Of a DNA stretch of 64,000 bases, positions 8,942-22,500 are shown one piece after another. The notes under the pieces were generated by a model. It had not been told where the DNA came from. It ran no database searches and saw only the letters and a list, made by a program, of their open reading frames with translations. Within the stretch, counting starts at the first letter, position 1, and each line of letters starts with the position of its first letter. Origin of the DNA: Brachycybe producta (lineage: Eukaryota; Arthropoda; Diplopoda; Playtdesmida; Andrognathidae); contig JAUPFP010000018.1 of the NCBI GenBank assembly GCA_036925085.1, positions 2,367,385-2,431,384 on the forward strand. The letters are read 5' to 3'. The translations under genes were made by a program, and so were the position numbers.

Positions 8942-11902
8942 GGTAGGTAGCAAGTCTTCATGGGTCAGACATGAAATTTTTTTGAACTTTCCACCCTGTT
9001 AAAAATTGTATGTGCAAGAACATTTTTTGTTGATAAAAATCCAAGTTGAATGTCCAGAGAAGGTCATTTAGGTTACACTGAGGTATACAAACAAAGAATT
9101 CTTTAACAATTAAAAATGTAAAAAAAAAAAAATCGTGAAAATCGTGGATTCACTTAAGGGTGGATTCACACTATATGGTCAAGGCGGGGTCCGGTTGATG
9201 ACCGTGGTCAAATAACGTACCATATAGATTTTCAATTGAAATCCAATGTACTTAGAAAGTTGGCGTTAATGACACTGGCGACCACGCTCATATATATCAT
9301 CGTTTTCCATAGAAAAATGACTTGTGACCATATAACCGGACTGTGTTATGACCGTGTAGAGACCTTGACAAATTGTTGCAAAGTGCAACACGAGCTGGTA
9401 CGCCTGGACCATACACGTACTAGTTGCAACAAATACAAGACATTGTAAATCCGTGTTGTACAGATCTATCCGTTACTAATTATCGCGCTTGGAGTAAACA
9501 CTATACATTTTCAAAGTGTTATCTAATTGCATATTTTATACGCAAAAAAAGTATAAGTTTATTTTACGAAATTCAAACGCGTAAAACTCCTGCACGTGCA
9601 TCGAGTTGGCACATGCTACTTACATAACCGTGATCCTTGTGTTGAGGTCTTTCGTATAGACTTATTGGGCGCGGGTCTAACATGTTAAATTAACTTAAAA
9701 TTTTTTTTAAATACCTTAGACCTCTATTTAAATTCTAACTTTTGCACGCGTTTTTCAATATGTCCTGCACGTGCTTTTTTTACTATTTTTTTACGAATTC
9801 CTCCCTCCTTCGATTTGGTTATCAACTTATCACACTCACTCAGATGTGTGGTATTTTATACTGCAATGCATACCGTGACAGTAACTACAATGCTCCTATC
9901 AGTTCAGGAAACCCATCAGTTCAAGAAACCCATCATTTCAGGAAACCGATCAATTCTTAAATTTTATTCATAATGTTTGGTTGGTTCTTCACTTCCATTT
10001 CAGCCTGATAAATGAAAAAAAAATGAATGGGGGGAAATGAATTAGGCACGCAACTAGCTACTATAAAACATATTTGAAGAATTATTCTCGTGTTCAAACA
10101 TAACAAAAGAAGCACAAAACATACACACCATATACTGTCGTTAAACACATGGTAGGCCGACATAATATGAATGAAAAACACAATGGTGCACATGTAAGTA
10201 AAGCACACATACACAACACCATTTTAGAAACTAAATAGATACAATTGACAATTAAAAATGTGTTCGTGTGTGTGTTATATAAGTTTGATCACATATTAAA
10301 GTACAATTCAAAATTGAAAAGTCTTACGTATACCACCTGCATTTTCTAATTGCTAAACCTGTTTCACGTTTAGAAGTCATAATTCTTTTATTACCTTTTC
10401 ACTCAAGACTGGTAATGAGTCTCTATACATTGTCTGCAACATGACACTGACTAAAATTTGCTTTTAAAAACTCAAAAATATTGCAAAAAAAAACGATTAA
10501 AATGTTTATGGGCTCATGTTGCATTCAATTAGAACAAAAACTTTTATGTTTTCGAATAAACAATGTGGAGAACTACATGTAAACAAAAACTATTAAATTC
10601 TTTTTAACTATTTCTATCAAGAAAGCCACATTTCAAAATCAATTTATGTAGCGATAATGACACAACTTTAAATGAAAGGTGATTAATTGCATTGGTAGAC
10701 CTTTACCATGTCTGTGAACAAAAATTTAAGTACTTAATGATTGTACTGTGGTTACTGTAAAGTATGTGGTACTTGAATGACGGTAATTCCAACCTTTAAT
10801 TTGCTGTTTTTTTTAGTAAAGGGTTTTTTGAGTTGTGACGTTGTCAAGTCCGTATTAAGGCATGTGCCAACTGTGCCATGCTCAGGGGACCCTGGGGTTT
10901 ACGGCCCACCCCACCCCCCCCCCCCGCTCGCCACGCAAATAAATCACTTTGACTTGTCATATTAATTATTTTGTTATATAATAGAATATTTCATTATTTT
11001 TATTTTGTTTTCTTTCGTAAAATTATTGCGGGCAGAAATGAAAAGAGCGCCAAGTTGGTGGGCGTTCTAGGCTTTTGGATTTCCTTATAGCCAGGTAAAT
11101 AATTTTTCTGGACAGAATTTTTTTTCCAACTCTACCCCTCGACTCATGTAATCAGACTTGTGAGTCTGAGTGGAAACATACCACTACACCAATAAGACAA
11201 GAACAGACTATATTTTGTTGTTTTACTTTTTAGACCTTTTTTTCAAATTTTCTTCTACAATATTTTACTATTTTCGCCTTTAGATCAAATTGTTTCACTT
11301 TAAGAGCTTCAAAAATAATCGAATGCAGACCTTGAATGCCACTAAATACATTATTGTACAAAATAACCTATAATTAATAAGATTTATAGAACAATATAAA
11401 TTTATGCATCCCATAACTACCAGCAAAATTGAATAAAAACAAATCATCACAAAACGTAACATACATATAGCAGTAGAAAGCTAAAATGCTGTGTTTATAG
11501 CCGGTATTTTGCAACCACTTTCTTCCTTATCTGTGTACAATTTGATGTACAATGTCGACTATAAACGCGAGGCACAACATTTATTTTTTTTTTAAATGGG
11601 CGCAAATCCAATTTTTTTGGACACAATCATAATAAATACTAATAAGCTGAATTTTTACTAATTTAAGAATATCTTTAAAACACATTGCAAAACAAAAAAA
11701 AATATTTGAAAAAATGCAATTTTAAAAATGAGATTTTTTTTAATGGCCACATAGCCATTTTTTAATTTGTGGCACACATTCATAATAAATACTTAGACGC
11801 TATATTTTTGCCAACTTAAGAATATCTTTATAACAACACATTGAAAATGCAATGAAAATGCAATTTTATAAATAAATTACAATTAGATCTAGGCCTAATC
11901 GT
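8942..11902. other. AT-rich intergenic stretch, no gene seen
   Basis: Only short ORFs without motifs. Near 9165-9370 there are imperfect repeats of ATGGTCA/ATGACCG words that may be the remains of another MITE. A C-run lies at about 10913-10926 in a short GC-rich patch (10860-10940) that resembles a degraded transposon end. No splice-flanked exon resembling the NEP genes was found here. Confidence 0.5.
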
Positions 11903-11996
11903 GCCATACACTATGAGAAAGCTGCCTGCCAGACACGGTCTAATACATACAAGTTGGTTGTACCGTGCCTGCCGACCGCGTCTCATAGTGTATGGC
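11903..11996. repeat. Short hairpin element
   Basis: GCCATACACTATGAGA at 11903-11918 is the exact reverse complement of 11981-11996. The ~60 nt between contain further partial pairing (CTGCC...). It looks like a small foldback MITE. Confidence 0.65.
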
Positions 11997-12392
11997 CCGT
12001 CTTCACAGCATAAACTAAACAGCTCACATGCTACTCGAGAGCTACACATTTGTGCCATCACTGATATACATCTTTATACACATTATTGTATGTTGTGTAT
12101 TTTATATTGGCTAAACATAACCAATAAATACTACATTATTGAAATCTTCCTAGGGGCGAACTACTGTACTTCACTGTGACATCAATTATTTCTATTCACA
12201 GTGATGAGAAATACTGGGAATGATTCAAACTTGTTTCTAAGCAAGCAACAAAAGTGGTTATGAATAAAGCTATACAAATCATCAAAACAAATAGAAATAA
12301 GCCAATTATTTTCGTACATGTCATCCGGGCAATTCTCCATCCTCTTGCCAAGTAACAGAAGAAAAAAAAAGTTTAAATTTATAACTCAGGTG

Positions 12393-12663
12393 TATAAATA
12401 CATTGCAGGAAACTACTAACAAGTCTTGCATCCTCTTCTCTCATACATATCCAGAGAGTGTGAGACTCAATAGAAATCAATCGGATATTAACATTTAGAT
12501 TGAATGCAAGCAATTTTACAGGTAAAATATGCATATTTTTTTTAAAAAAAATTAAATTTTAAACCTGTTTTATACAACTCTCTGCTCTTAAATCATTTTG
12601 TAATAATCATTATTTCATTTAGGAAATTACAAACTTCACTTAACACCAGTGTCAAGAACACCT
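12393..12663 (+). promoter_or_regulatory. Candidate promoter and two 5' UTR exons for NEP-like gene 1
   Basis: TATAAATA is at 12393-12400. About 25 nt downstream a possible first exon could run to 12521, where CAG|GTAAAAT is a good donor. TTTCATTTAG then precedes a possible second exon at 12623-12663, ending in CCT|GTGAGT. The first coding exon of gene 1 is itself preceded by an acceptor-like CCCGTCCTAG ending at 16498, implying an upstream untranslated exon. Transcription from this site is an inference from splice and TATA signals only; the intervening intron would be ~3.8 kb. Confidence 0.35.
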
Positions 12664-12927
12664 GTGAGTTTACTTTTTGTTTGATATACATTAATTATAT
12701 TTTTTTTACGCTATAAGATATTATGTGCTCTGCATTATGTATACAGCATATGTAGCCTCTATGTAAGCAAAAATCGGTTTTCAGTAAACTATACCAAAAT
12801 AATTTCTAGTCGCAGTTAAATGTAAACACCAAAGAGTTTTAGAAGCAACTTTATAATGAGAAACATACAAATGTGTTGGCTGCTTAAAATGCCATAATTA
12901 ATAAAATTAATAAAAAAGTAGATTTAG

Positions 12928-13228
12928 TACCTTGTACATAACTGACAATTTAAATGCATTTAAATAATAAATGTGTTCTACAGAGCCCTCTATGAAGGGC
13001 AAACAAACAATATGTCGAATTCAATTTATTCAGTTAATAATCTGAAAATATTGAGTTAATACTTAAATATAATATATAAACTATTGACAAAATATTGATT
13101 TATTATTTCAATTTAAAATATTAATAATAAAGTCAATTTTTATTTGGTTCTTGTCCTTAACTGGATTCCGTATAATTCACCTAAACACATTTAATTTGAA
13201 TTCATTTAACTCATGTGTGTACAAGGTA
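12928..13228. mobile_element. MITE, copy B (301 bp)
   Basis: Clearly the same element as 8633-8938, in the same orientation, with small indels. The right flank is TAA and the left flank TAG, so the 3-bp target duplication is present with one change. Confidence 0.75.
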
Positions 13229-13231
13229 TAA

Positions 13232-14170
13232 GCCATTTCAACCATATATGTATCATCAAATTTAGCATGATGGAAATATCTGTACTTTTAAGCTCGTATG
13301 TCATTTTTTTTTCTCCTGATACATGGATTATTGTATAAAAAAAAAGTTGCTTCTAAGATTGTTGTGGCAGTCATTTTCTGCTAAAATAGTAGAATTTACG
13401 TTGACATCCAAATTGATCGTTTCTTGGTAAATTAACGCATTTTATTGGTTGACCGACACAAACACAGTATAAGTAAAGTAAAAGTATATTTAATAACTTA
13501 CACAAGGCAGTAACAATATTTACACAATTTGGCTGGTCCCCTTGACCAGCCAAGCCCCCATAAATATCAAACAAAGGCCTAATGGCCACAAAAGAACAAA
13601 AGATCAAGATGAACAATGGAGGCCTCCTTGGCCTCCAGCACAGGTCAAGTCAGGTCTTCTGCCCACAACACACTGACAAGTTATGATTTTCAAAATATTT
13701 CTACACAAATCAATACAAAAGATGAGCCACAAAAATAATATAGAAATTACATTCAGGACAAAATGCACAAAAGGCATCAGCTTTATATTATTTAGACTTG
13801 AAACTTTATTTAAATTTGAACATAATGTTTAAAATTTCAATGTAGAAAAAATCACTGTAGCAACTGCTAACAGAGAGAATACTAATATGAAAAGTTGAAA
13901 ACAACAACAACAACAACAACAACAACAAGAAACACGTTTAACAAGTATCTGACAAGTAATTGTACAGGGTGGTCAAACAAGCACAACTGTTACCTCCCTA
14001 CTACAATGAATGTTACTCAATTTTTTTTACCTTCCTGTGGCCATTTTTTGCAACATACTCCTCTTAGATTTTTGAATGAAATTATATTATTAAAAAATAC
14101 ATAGTTAGGAGTTAATATCGAACTCAGATTATTCTGTTTTTCAGGAGCAAAATTAATAGAAAATATAAAA
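13232..14170. other. Intergenic stretch with (CAA)n microsatellite
   Basis: A CAA run lies at about 13900-13928. The rest is AT-rich with no gene signal. 13540-13670 is slightly richer in GC, with an imperfect GGCCTCC/GGAGGCC repeat. Confidence 0.5.
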
Positions 14171-14373
14171 TGTTTTAGAAACTAGCCGGGTACCACAATC
14201 ATTTAAGAGTATCTTCATGTTGATATATCTTTCAAAATAAACTTTTTATATAACCAGGCGTCATCTGCTTAAAGTTGGGTCATTTTAAAACACAGATAAA
14301 AAAGCTTCTTTTGAAAGACATCTAACAGGAAAATACTCTTAAGTGATTGAGGTACTCTTCTAGTTTCTAAACA
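14171..14373. repeat. Inverted-repeat element (~200 bp)
   Basis: The left arm starts TGTTTTAGAAACTAG and the right arm ends CTAGTTTCTAAACA. Arms of about 75 nt are imperfect. Similar half-copies lie near 14550-14605 and 42530-42600. No coding capacity. Confidence 0.6.
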
Positions 14374-15599
14374 CTAGTCAGGTTTCTTCTCATTTTGAAC
14401 TTGAAACACAAAGTAATCATTCGAGAGGTGTTTACACTTTAAAACTTCCTTAATGAATTTTAAGTTAAATGTTTTAAGCTAATATTAATGAGTAAACGCT
14501 TCTCAAACTCTGGATGGTCTGTCTTTAAGAAGGAAAATTAAAGAAACTTCAAAGTGTTTTGAAAACTAGAAGGGTATAGTGGGTATTTTTCACGTTGATG
14601 TATTTTCGTTAGTATGAAATGAAAAGCAATTTTCGATGTTTTATGAAGCATAAATACATGTATGCATATTTGAATTTCTCCAAGAGCTTGAACCTAAGTG
14701 CTCTTTTTATGTTGGAGAATGTCTAACATTTGTTAAACAGTACATTAGCTGCATGGATAACAGTAAATATTAGAACTCAATGTTGTCATTATTTAATATT
14801 ATTCGAAGCAAGGTAAGAATATGTACAAAGGGCAGGCAACACATTGTGGCCACTCTGTACACTCTGTACAGCTGAAAAATTCTAGATTCAACAACAAATA
14901 AATATTAAAATCGCCGTAAGCTATAGAAAACAAAAGAAGTTTTACGTAAATGTGTTTATGTTTCAGGTGAATAAACTTTCTATCAATAACTAACTACAAA
15001 CATTATAATTTTACATGATTGATTTTAAAAAAAAATTGCATTACAGAAACCACACAAACCATTAATCAGAATTGCATTTCTCATTAAAAATAGCTAGATA
15101 CAGTGTATATCTAAATGACAGACAATGAGACTGAAAAAGGCCTTTTAATGTATTCAGAAGTTTACCCTTATGTCAAATACAACACCAGTCATTACACACA
15201 TACAAATCAACTAAATATACGTAAGGTACGTCTAACTAAAATGAAATGACAAAATATATTAGTTGGTAATTTGTGTTGAGTTTTCAGAGAGCCATCAAAA
15301 TTCATTATACCATACATAATTCGCTCATATTTTATCTTAAAAAATGAGCAACACTAAATATTTCTACTAGAAAATGACACAATTTCTCACTTTAGTAAAT
15401 TAACGAGTTATTAAAAAAATATTTTGCAAAGAATAAAATACTGACAACTGAGACAATAACAATCAGTTTGAAATTATTGTCAGTTTTCAAAGTGAACTTC
15501 AACAAAAAAAAATTGATAATATATTAAAATTATAATTATTGTGATATAGATATAATAGATTAAAATAGTAAATAAATTAGACAGATATTGTAATTGTCC
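14374..15599. other. AT-rich intergenic stretch, no gene seen
   Basis: No ORF with motifs and no strong repeat apart from the half-copy of the preceding inverted-repeat element at about 14550-14605. TGTACACTCTGTACA near 14856 is a short palindrome. Confidence 0.5.
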
Positions 15600-16195
15600 A
15601 TACAGATTGTGCCCCTAAAAAAATAATACACATTTTGGTTGTTAAAAACTGCCATGTACATTTTTCTTAAATTTATTAGTTCAATACTTAAGCGTGAATG
15701 TTACAATAAAGATTAAATATAAAAAAAGCATTGCATGTTTAATGTTTAAACGAGGCATTATCTCAACTTTTCAAAATTCCTTCTATTCTCATCAAGAACA
15801 TTGCTGACCATCTGTGAGAAACTGATCTGCAAACATCGTTTAACGTACCTCTTGTAATTGTGCGACATTTTTCTCTGATTTCTTGCTATAATTATATAAA
15901 TGGGAAGAAATTGAAAAAAAATTGTCGCACTATTGCAAGTTAATTGATGTTGGCAGGTCAGTCTCTAATTACCATAGTCAGCAATGCGATTGGGTGACAT
16001 TTTGAAAACTTAAGACATATGGTAATGCCTCATCTTAACATAAAACATGCAACGCTGTTATAACTACAGTAATCTTTATTGTAACACTTATTCCTAAGGA
16101 CAAAATTATTAAATGAAATTTTCCAAAAAAAATAAACATGGCAGTTATTAACAACCAGAATGGGTATACAATTTTTGGGACACGCAGTATATTTA
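15600..16195. mobile_element. Large foldback element upstream of gene 1 (~600 bp)
   Basis: The left half (about 15600-15885) is an imperfect inverted copy of the right half (about 15905-16195). Matching words include GTTACAATAAAGATTA, GCATTGCATGTTT, GAGGCATTA and AACTGCCATGT on opposite strands. The outer ends resemble the TACAGNGTGTCCC type seen in mariner-like MITEs. It lies ~315 bp before the start codon of gene 1. Its transcript would form a long hairpin. Confidence 0.65.
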
Positions 16196-16510
16196 TTAAT
16201 ATCTACGAAAATAAACTTCTTTATTTTTAACAAATAACATGGCAACCAAAAAAACCTTCAACTCTTTTAAAACAATTTCTGATAAAGTGGACATACACAA
16301 CTTTCTAAACTTAACATGCCCCACCCCCTCCCCCAGAAAACGTATAGCAATGCACATGTTGAGCTCATTATAAATAAGTTATGCAACATTATGTTAACAT
16401 ATTATTACTGAATCAACATTAGAACAAATATTATTAAGTGTCAATAATTAGTATAATCTGTCAACAAAAAAAAACTAATATTTTGTTTCCCGTCCTAGAA
16501 ATTGTACAAC

Positions 16511-19500
16511 ATGACATCCAGGTCCTCGTTCATTTTCATACTGTTGATGGGATGTTATTTATCTCTCACCTTCAGCATGAAATTGCCATCTATTCAAAGT
16601 AAGTCTCCCATGAAACATTATTTTACTTTTCAACATAATGTTTGAAACTATTTCAATAAAAGGAAGTTGTTAAATTTTAAAACAAAAGCTAAAATACAAT
16701 GTGGTAGTAGTTCTATAGAAAATATCGGAAACTGTGACATAATTGTTAATTTGCTATCAATTGTACAATGTAGGTGTGTTCGGCCTATTTGTGTTAAGGG
16801 TGGGGAAAATGTGTTAACCAATCTATTGATAGGGAAACGAGAGATTTCAATTGCGTCTATAGAAAAACAGTGGCGTAGTTGGGTGTGGTTGTGTCCTCCC
16901 GCCGGCCACCTGCTGCTTAAAACATTGCGCCCCCTTTGCACCCCCAAAATGCGCCCTCCAAATCTCCTGCACCTCCTCCCCCCCCCCGCAGTCGCGGGCT
17001 CTGTGGGTCACCAGCTACACCCCTATACCAAAACAAACTTCGACACAACTTACATATAAAATTAGTCACAAATACCGTAAAAAAACACCTCCTAAATACG
17101 TTTTCATTAAAAAACAATTCAACATAACCCATTAAAGAAAAAAAAATGAAGCACCGGCTGGGGTTCTCTCTACATTTCATAGGAGAACCATTACGATGTG
17201 TAAACACGGTACAAATCAGTATATAACTCTTTGGTTAAGCATAGCCACCTATATATAATACAGGCCTGCCACAATTGGGAAATTCGGTTGTGCATTTAGC
17301 CGATTTTGCACCACTCTAGCACAGAAATATCCCATATCTTCGACAGCATCAGTGGTTTGCAATTCAGATGGCATGGCAACACATGTGGAACATAGCGAGT
17401 AAGGGACGCCAACTGTACAGTTTCTTGCCAGAGGTTTCCCATCAAGCAGGCCTACTGACGGGCAGACTGCTGCAGTTTCTTAAGCCTAGTATACACCGGA
17501 TTTTTTGTTGCGATACATTGTTGCGGGACTGCTCCGATTCAATGTTGCGGGACAGAATCGCAACGGACGCGATTCAGACCCGCAACATTGCTCCGTGTCT
17601 ACACTTGCACGCAGTGTTTCTTCCTCATTCTTCCTTTCACCATGTAAATATTATCAGCGGAAGTGGCCCTTGCAATATGGGCCTACATGATGATTTATAA
17701 AGAGGGGCAAACAAAGCAGAAACGGTGGTGGGCACACAAGCTCTTCTCAGCTGAGAGCACCTTCGGTTTAAGCCTTTTGGACACCCTGAAATTGGAATAT
17801 GGGGCAGGATTTCTGAATTTCAGTTCTTTTATTTTCCTTTGTAGTCAGAAGACAATAACTCCCCACAAACACAATTCATACAGAAGGTTTTCAATTAGTT
17901 TAAGAATATTTTCAGTGGTGCACATATTTTGTTAAGTCTAGTTCTATATACTTCAAAAACGACATGGATCACTGAAAAAGACTCAAAGGACTCAGTTTGC
18001 TTTTAATTATTAAAGACGTCTTTTATAATTAAAAGCAAACTGAGCCCTTTGAGCTTTGTTCATGTTTCAAAAGACGTTCACAACATAAAATGTCCCGCAA
18101 CAATGTTGAAATGTTTCCCATTTCGATGGGACTCAAAAAACATGAATCTGAGCTGATGCGACTCACCCCCGAAACATTTCAACATTGTTGCGGGACAGAA
18201 TCGCAACAGACGAGATTCAGCCCCGCAACAATGTATCGAAACAAAGAATCCCGGTGTATACTAGGCTTTACAGGACATGGTCCTTTCCAGACATACTGCT
18301 ATCAATTCGAAATCTTACATTAATTATAGTGTGCCTGTGGTGGAGGTGGTAGAGAAACATCCTGTATGACTGTGAAATGGCAAATAGGGTTATGGCAAGA
18401 AGTGCACTCCCCAGGTTCATCACGAGTAATGGATACCATCGGCCATTCGAAAAAAGATGTTCTACATGAACAGCAACTCAAAGAAGCCCTCGTGCATTTT
18501 GCAGTGGTGGCGGTTTTTGGAAGCAACCCATTTGGTGCTCGGACCTAATAACAAACAAAATCCTCACAGTGTGCATGTGACACCTGGTCATCTATGGTGA
18601 CCTAGTAGTTTAAAAAAACTGATAAAACTTGTCATGTGGGGCCTAAAGCCTATCGGCTGGTGGGGCTGAAATCTTTAACCAACTCTGGCACAAGAGAATA
18701 CACTCATACCTACCCTACATACCGCAAGTTTCTAAATTTATCTTAAAAGCTAACTACTACATCGGCCACTAATGTTATTGGTGACGTCACGCTACTGCTC
18801 TTCTGCTAACGATTACGCTAATTTCTAACCTCTTTGGGCTCAGATGACTTATTGATATTGTGCCTTTGTGGACAAGTTAGCCATGCAAAAAATATCAAAC
18901 GCAGTGTAATGTCTGGCAATTTCATTTACTTCGTCTGGAAACCACAAACTAAAAATTGACCCATAGTTTGAAAATAATCATTTTGGGCCACTTTTGGCCG
19001 AATTCTCGCCATGTTATTGTCTATGGTCGTGCCTATGAGTAATACATTATATAAATTTAATTAATCTATTGAAATTGGCAATCTAATTTTCATTGCATCT
19101 TTTTGTGCCTTTACACTTATAGTGGCAACATGCTATACCACAAAAAAGAGGCTAAATTACATCATTCTTTCGACAGATCAGATTTTTAAGACAAACAGAA
19201 TCATAGTTTAACGCAGGACAATATACTTTTTTAAATATGTTTAGGGGCTTCCTTATACAGTGTGACTTAAAAACTAATTTTTGGTTTAAAGTTTGGAACA
19301 GATAACAAATTTATTTGCTATTCACATCGTTTCAGAAAAAGAAACTGTTTGTCAAACTGATGTCTGCAAAGAAACAGGTAATTTATATACAATTGACTGG
19401 TTAAATCACATTAAATGCAAAACTAACAGAAATCTTTTTTTTATCACTGTTAAACAGCTCAGATCCTTTTGGATTCTATAGACAAGAGCCAAGATCCATG

Positions 19501-22500
19501 TCGAGATTTCTATGCATATGCTTGCAACAACTACATTGTAAATCATCCACTTCCCGATGACAAATCCAACTTTGGCTCTTTTGTAGCCTTGGATGAACAA
19601 GCGAAGAAAATGGTCAAAGGTGCATTTCTACATGTGAACTTAGCTTTAATATTCTGGTTTGAGAATTAAAAAACATTGCTATGTTTCTTGTAATTGTGCA
19701 GAAATACTGGAAACACAAAATCCCGATGACATTCCAGAAATCAAGAATGCAAAGGACATGTATGCTCATTGCATGAGTATGTCATACTAACTTCACTACA
19801 AAACCATGCATGCAACCTTAAATATAAATTTTTGATGACATTATTTTCTTTATGCATAGAACAAGAGGACAATATTGACACAATGAAAAAACAAGTGGAT
19901 AATTTGGGTGGCTGGCCCATTTTGTCAATTGACAAAAAATTGAACAGCGACATTTCTCTGGAGACTCTTTTGGCAAAAACTTCTCAGAAAAAACTGAATA
20001 CAATTGTGTCATCAGGTGTAAATATTGACATAAAAAATACCAATGCTTACATAATCACGGTAATTTTAAAGTAGCCTACTGTAAATGGCAAAGTGACCAA
20101 ACTTTGCACATCGAAACATATTGGAATTCTTTTGACATCTTTGATTTTTTCTTATGTAGACGGACCAAGGAACGATACCACTGGGACGTGAAAACATTTT
20201 AGATAAAACAAAATACAAAGAACTAGTAGAAGCATATCGACAATTCATTGTCACAAGCGTTACTGTATTAGGATCGAAGCAACAACAATCGATCGAAATC
20301 GATAAAGAGATCGACCTTCTAATAGACTTTGAAACCAAACTGGCAAATGTAACGTTGGCATTGTAAGGCCCGGTTCTACAACATGCATGTTCAACTTAAA
20401 TCTAGTACACACTCAGATTCTTAGTTGCGATACAATGTCATGTTCCTTTGACTCCCCGTCGGAATGGAAAACTTGATACATTGCTGCAAAACATTTCAGA
20501 ATGTGGACGTTTTTGTGAAACACGAACAAATAGCTAAGTTTGCTTTTAACTTTTAAAGACTAGCCTTCTAAAGATGTGGACCACTGTCTTCTGACTACAA
20601 AGACAAAAATAAAAGAAAATAAAATTTTGGAATCCTGCTCCCATCTTCCAAGTTCAGTGTGTCCAAAAGGCTTAAACCAAATGTGCTCCCGGTTGAAAAG
20701 AGCTGTCATGACACCACAGTTTCTGTTTTTTTCCGCCCCTCTCAATGAATCACCTTGTCGGCACATATTCCTCATGTATCATAATATCATAGTGAAAGCC
20801 AAAAGCATGAAGAGAAACTGAATACAGTATGTATGTGTGGACACGGAATAATGTTGCGGGTCTGAATCTCGTCAGTTACGATTCTATCCTGCAATAATGT
20901 ATCGGAGCAGCCCCGAACATTGTATCGAAACAAAGAACCTTTAAACCAACTGTAAAAGGTTGCAAAATAGAATGAAAAAACAACAACAAAACAATTCATG
21001 AAAACTCCCTGAATAGTTCTTTTCTACGTTAGAAAATGGGCGCTTGGGACTTGCATCATTGTTTCAAAAAGGGGCCAATGACTACATAAAGTACAAAATA
21101 GCCTCAAATAAATCTAGTTTTGAACAAACATTTATAAACTGCATGTTGTGTCTCGACATCATTGTGAAAATTTTACTGAAATTCAGTTGAATTGTGTACT
21201 ACAGAATCTTTTTGAAGCTTTGGAACACAAGAATGTCTTTTCAATTGCTCAAGCCTCAAGTGCAGCGAGCTGAATTTTTGTTTAATTTCGCTTTTGCATA
21301 CATTTTGACAAGCGAAGCAAACCATAAAAATAACAGCATAGATTAACATGGTGTAGAACAGTAGCGCATACATTTTAATTTCCAAAAATAAATAAGAAAT
21401 AAGAAATTTGGCTTTTAAAATTGTGCAGACAAGTGCCACCTTGCCAGTATCTATGGGCGTCCATATGCTGCAACACTGTAAAAAAAAGTTCAAGACAACA
21501 ATATGTGACAAGTACACGCATTGTGTGGAACTGGCCAATGAATTTCATCAAATTTTCTTACTAAACAACAATATCATGTTTGAAATTTTTTCTCTCTTAT
21601 AGCTTACTTCGAAACCTGAAAACAGGAGAAATTATACTGAACTCTACAACAAACGAACTATCGGTGAACTACAAAAAGAAACAGATCCGAGTGGCAAGGT
21701 ACACTAAATAACAAACGAAACATTCACAAGTGCTTATCGTAAAAATAATTAAAATCATATAATTATTCGTTTTTTACTGAAATTTACAGATATTCGATTG
21801 GAATGTTTATTTTGACGAACTATTAGGATTAAAACTCGAAAAGGATGAACCAATTGTAGTCTCCGAGTTAGCGTACCTTAAAAATGCACTGGAATTAATT
21901 AAAGAAACAAATAAAAGGTATAATCCTTATTGTACCAACTTTAAGCATGACTAACTTTCTACTAATTACGAGGACAGTTATAGAACTCGTTATATTTGTA
22001 AAGTGGTTGCTGCATGTCTACATCAAATTCAGATTGATGTTACTACAGTTTGCGCATACTAAAACATAAAAAAATATTTTCAGTATTGTGATAAACTTTA
22101 TCATTTGGGACTTCATTAAATTATATTCTTGGCATGCGGGAGGACAACTACTTAAAGCAAATTTTGAATTTCGTAAAGCACGAGATGGTTTAAAGAAGGA
22201 AGAAGAAAGGTAATTACCTTTGGAAACATTTATTTCTAGCGTTATTTAAGCGATGTTTTTTTAGGTGGCTAAAGTGTGCTACATATGTCGATGAAGCATG
22301 GGGATTCGCAATTGGGAGACCATTCGTTGACAAACATTTTCCCAAAGACAGCAAACAACAAGTGAGAACCTTATGGTTATTTCAAGCGATCTCACTTTTG
22401 CAAATTCACAAATTAAAAAAATTAAAAATATAAAAACAAGATATAATTCATTTTTTTTCTCTCCATTGAATTTAAGAAAGTTAAAGTTTGAAAAAAAAAA

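Noticed and set aside
9236-9448. A small secreted peptide gene (hydrophobic start, several Cys)
   Set aside because: No splice context, no homology recognised, and the region resembles a degraded repeat.
20340-20366. Exon 6 of gene 1 extended to a second GTAAGG donor near 20363
   Set aside because: It breaks the phase into exon 7; the donor after 20348 gives the 189-nt length also found in gene 2 and the expected protein sequence.
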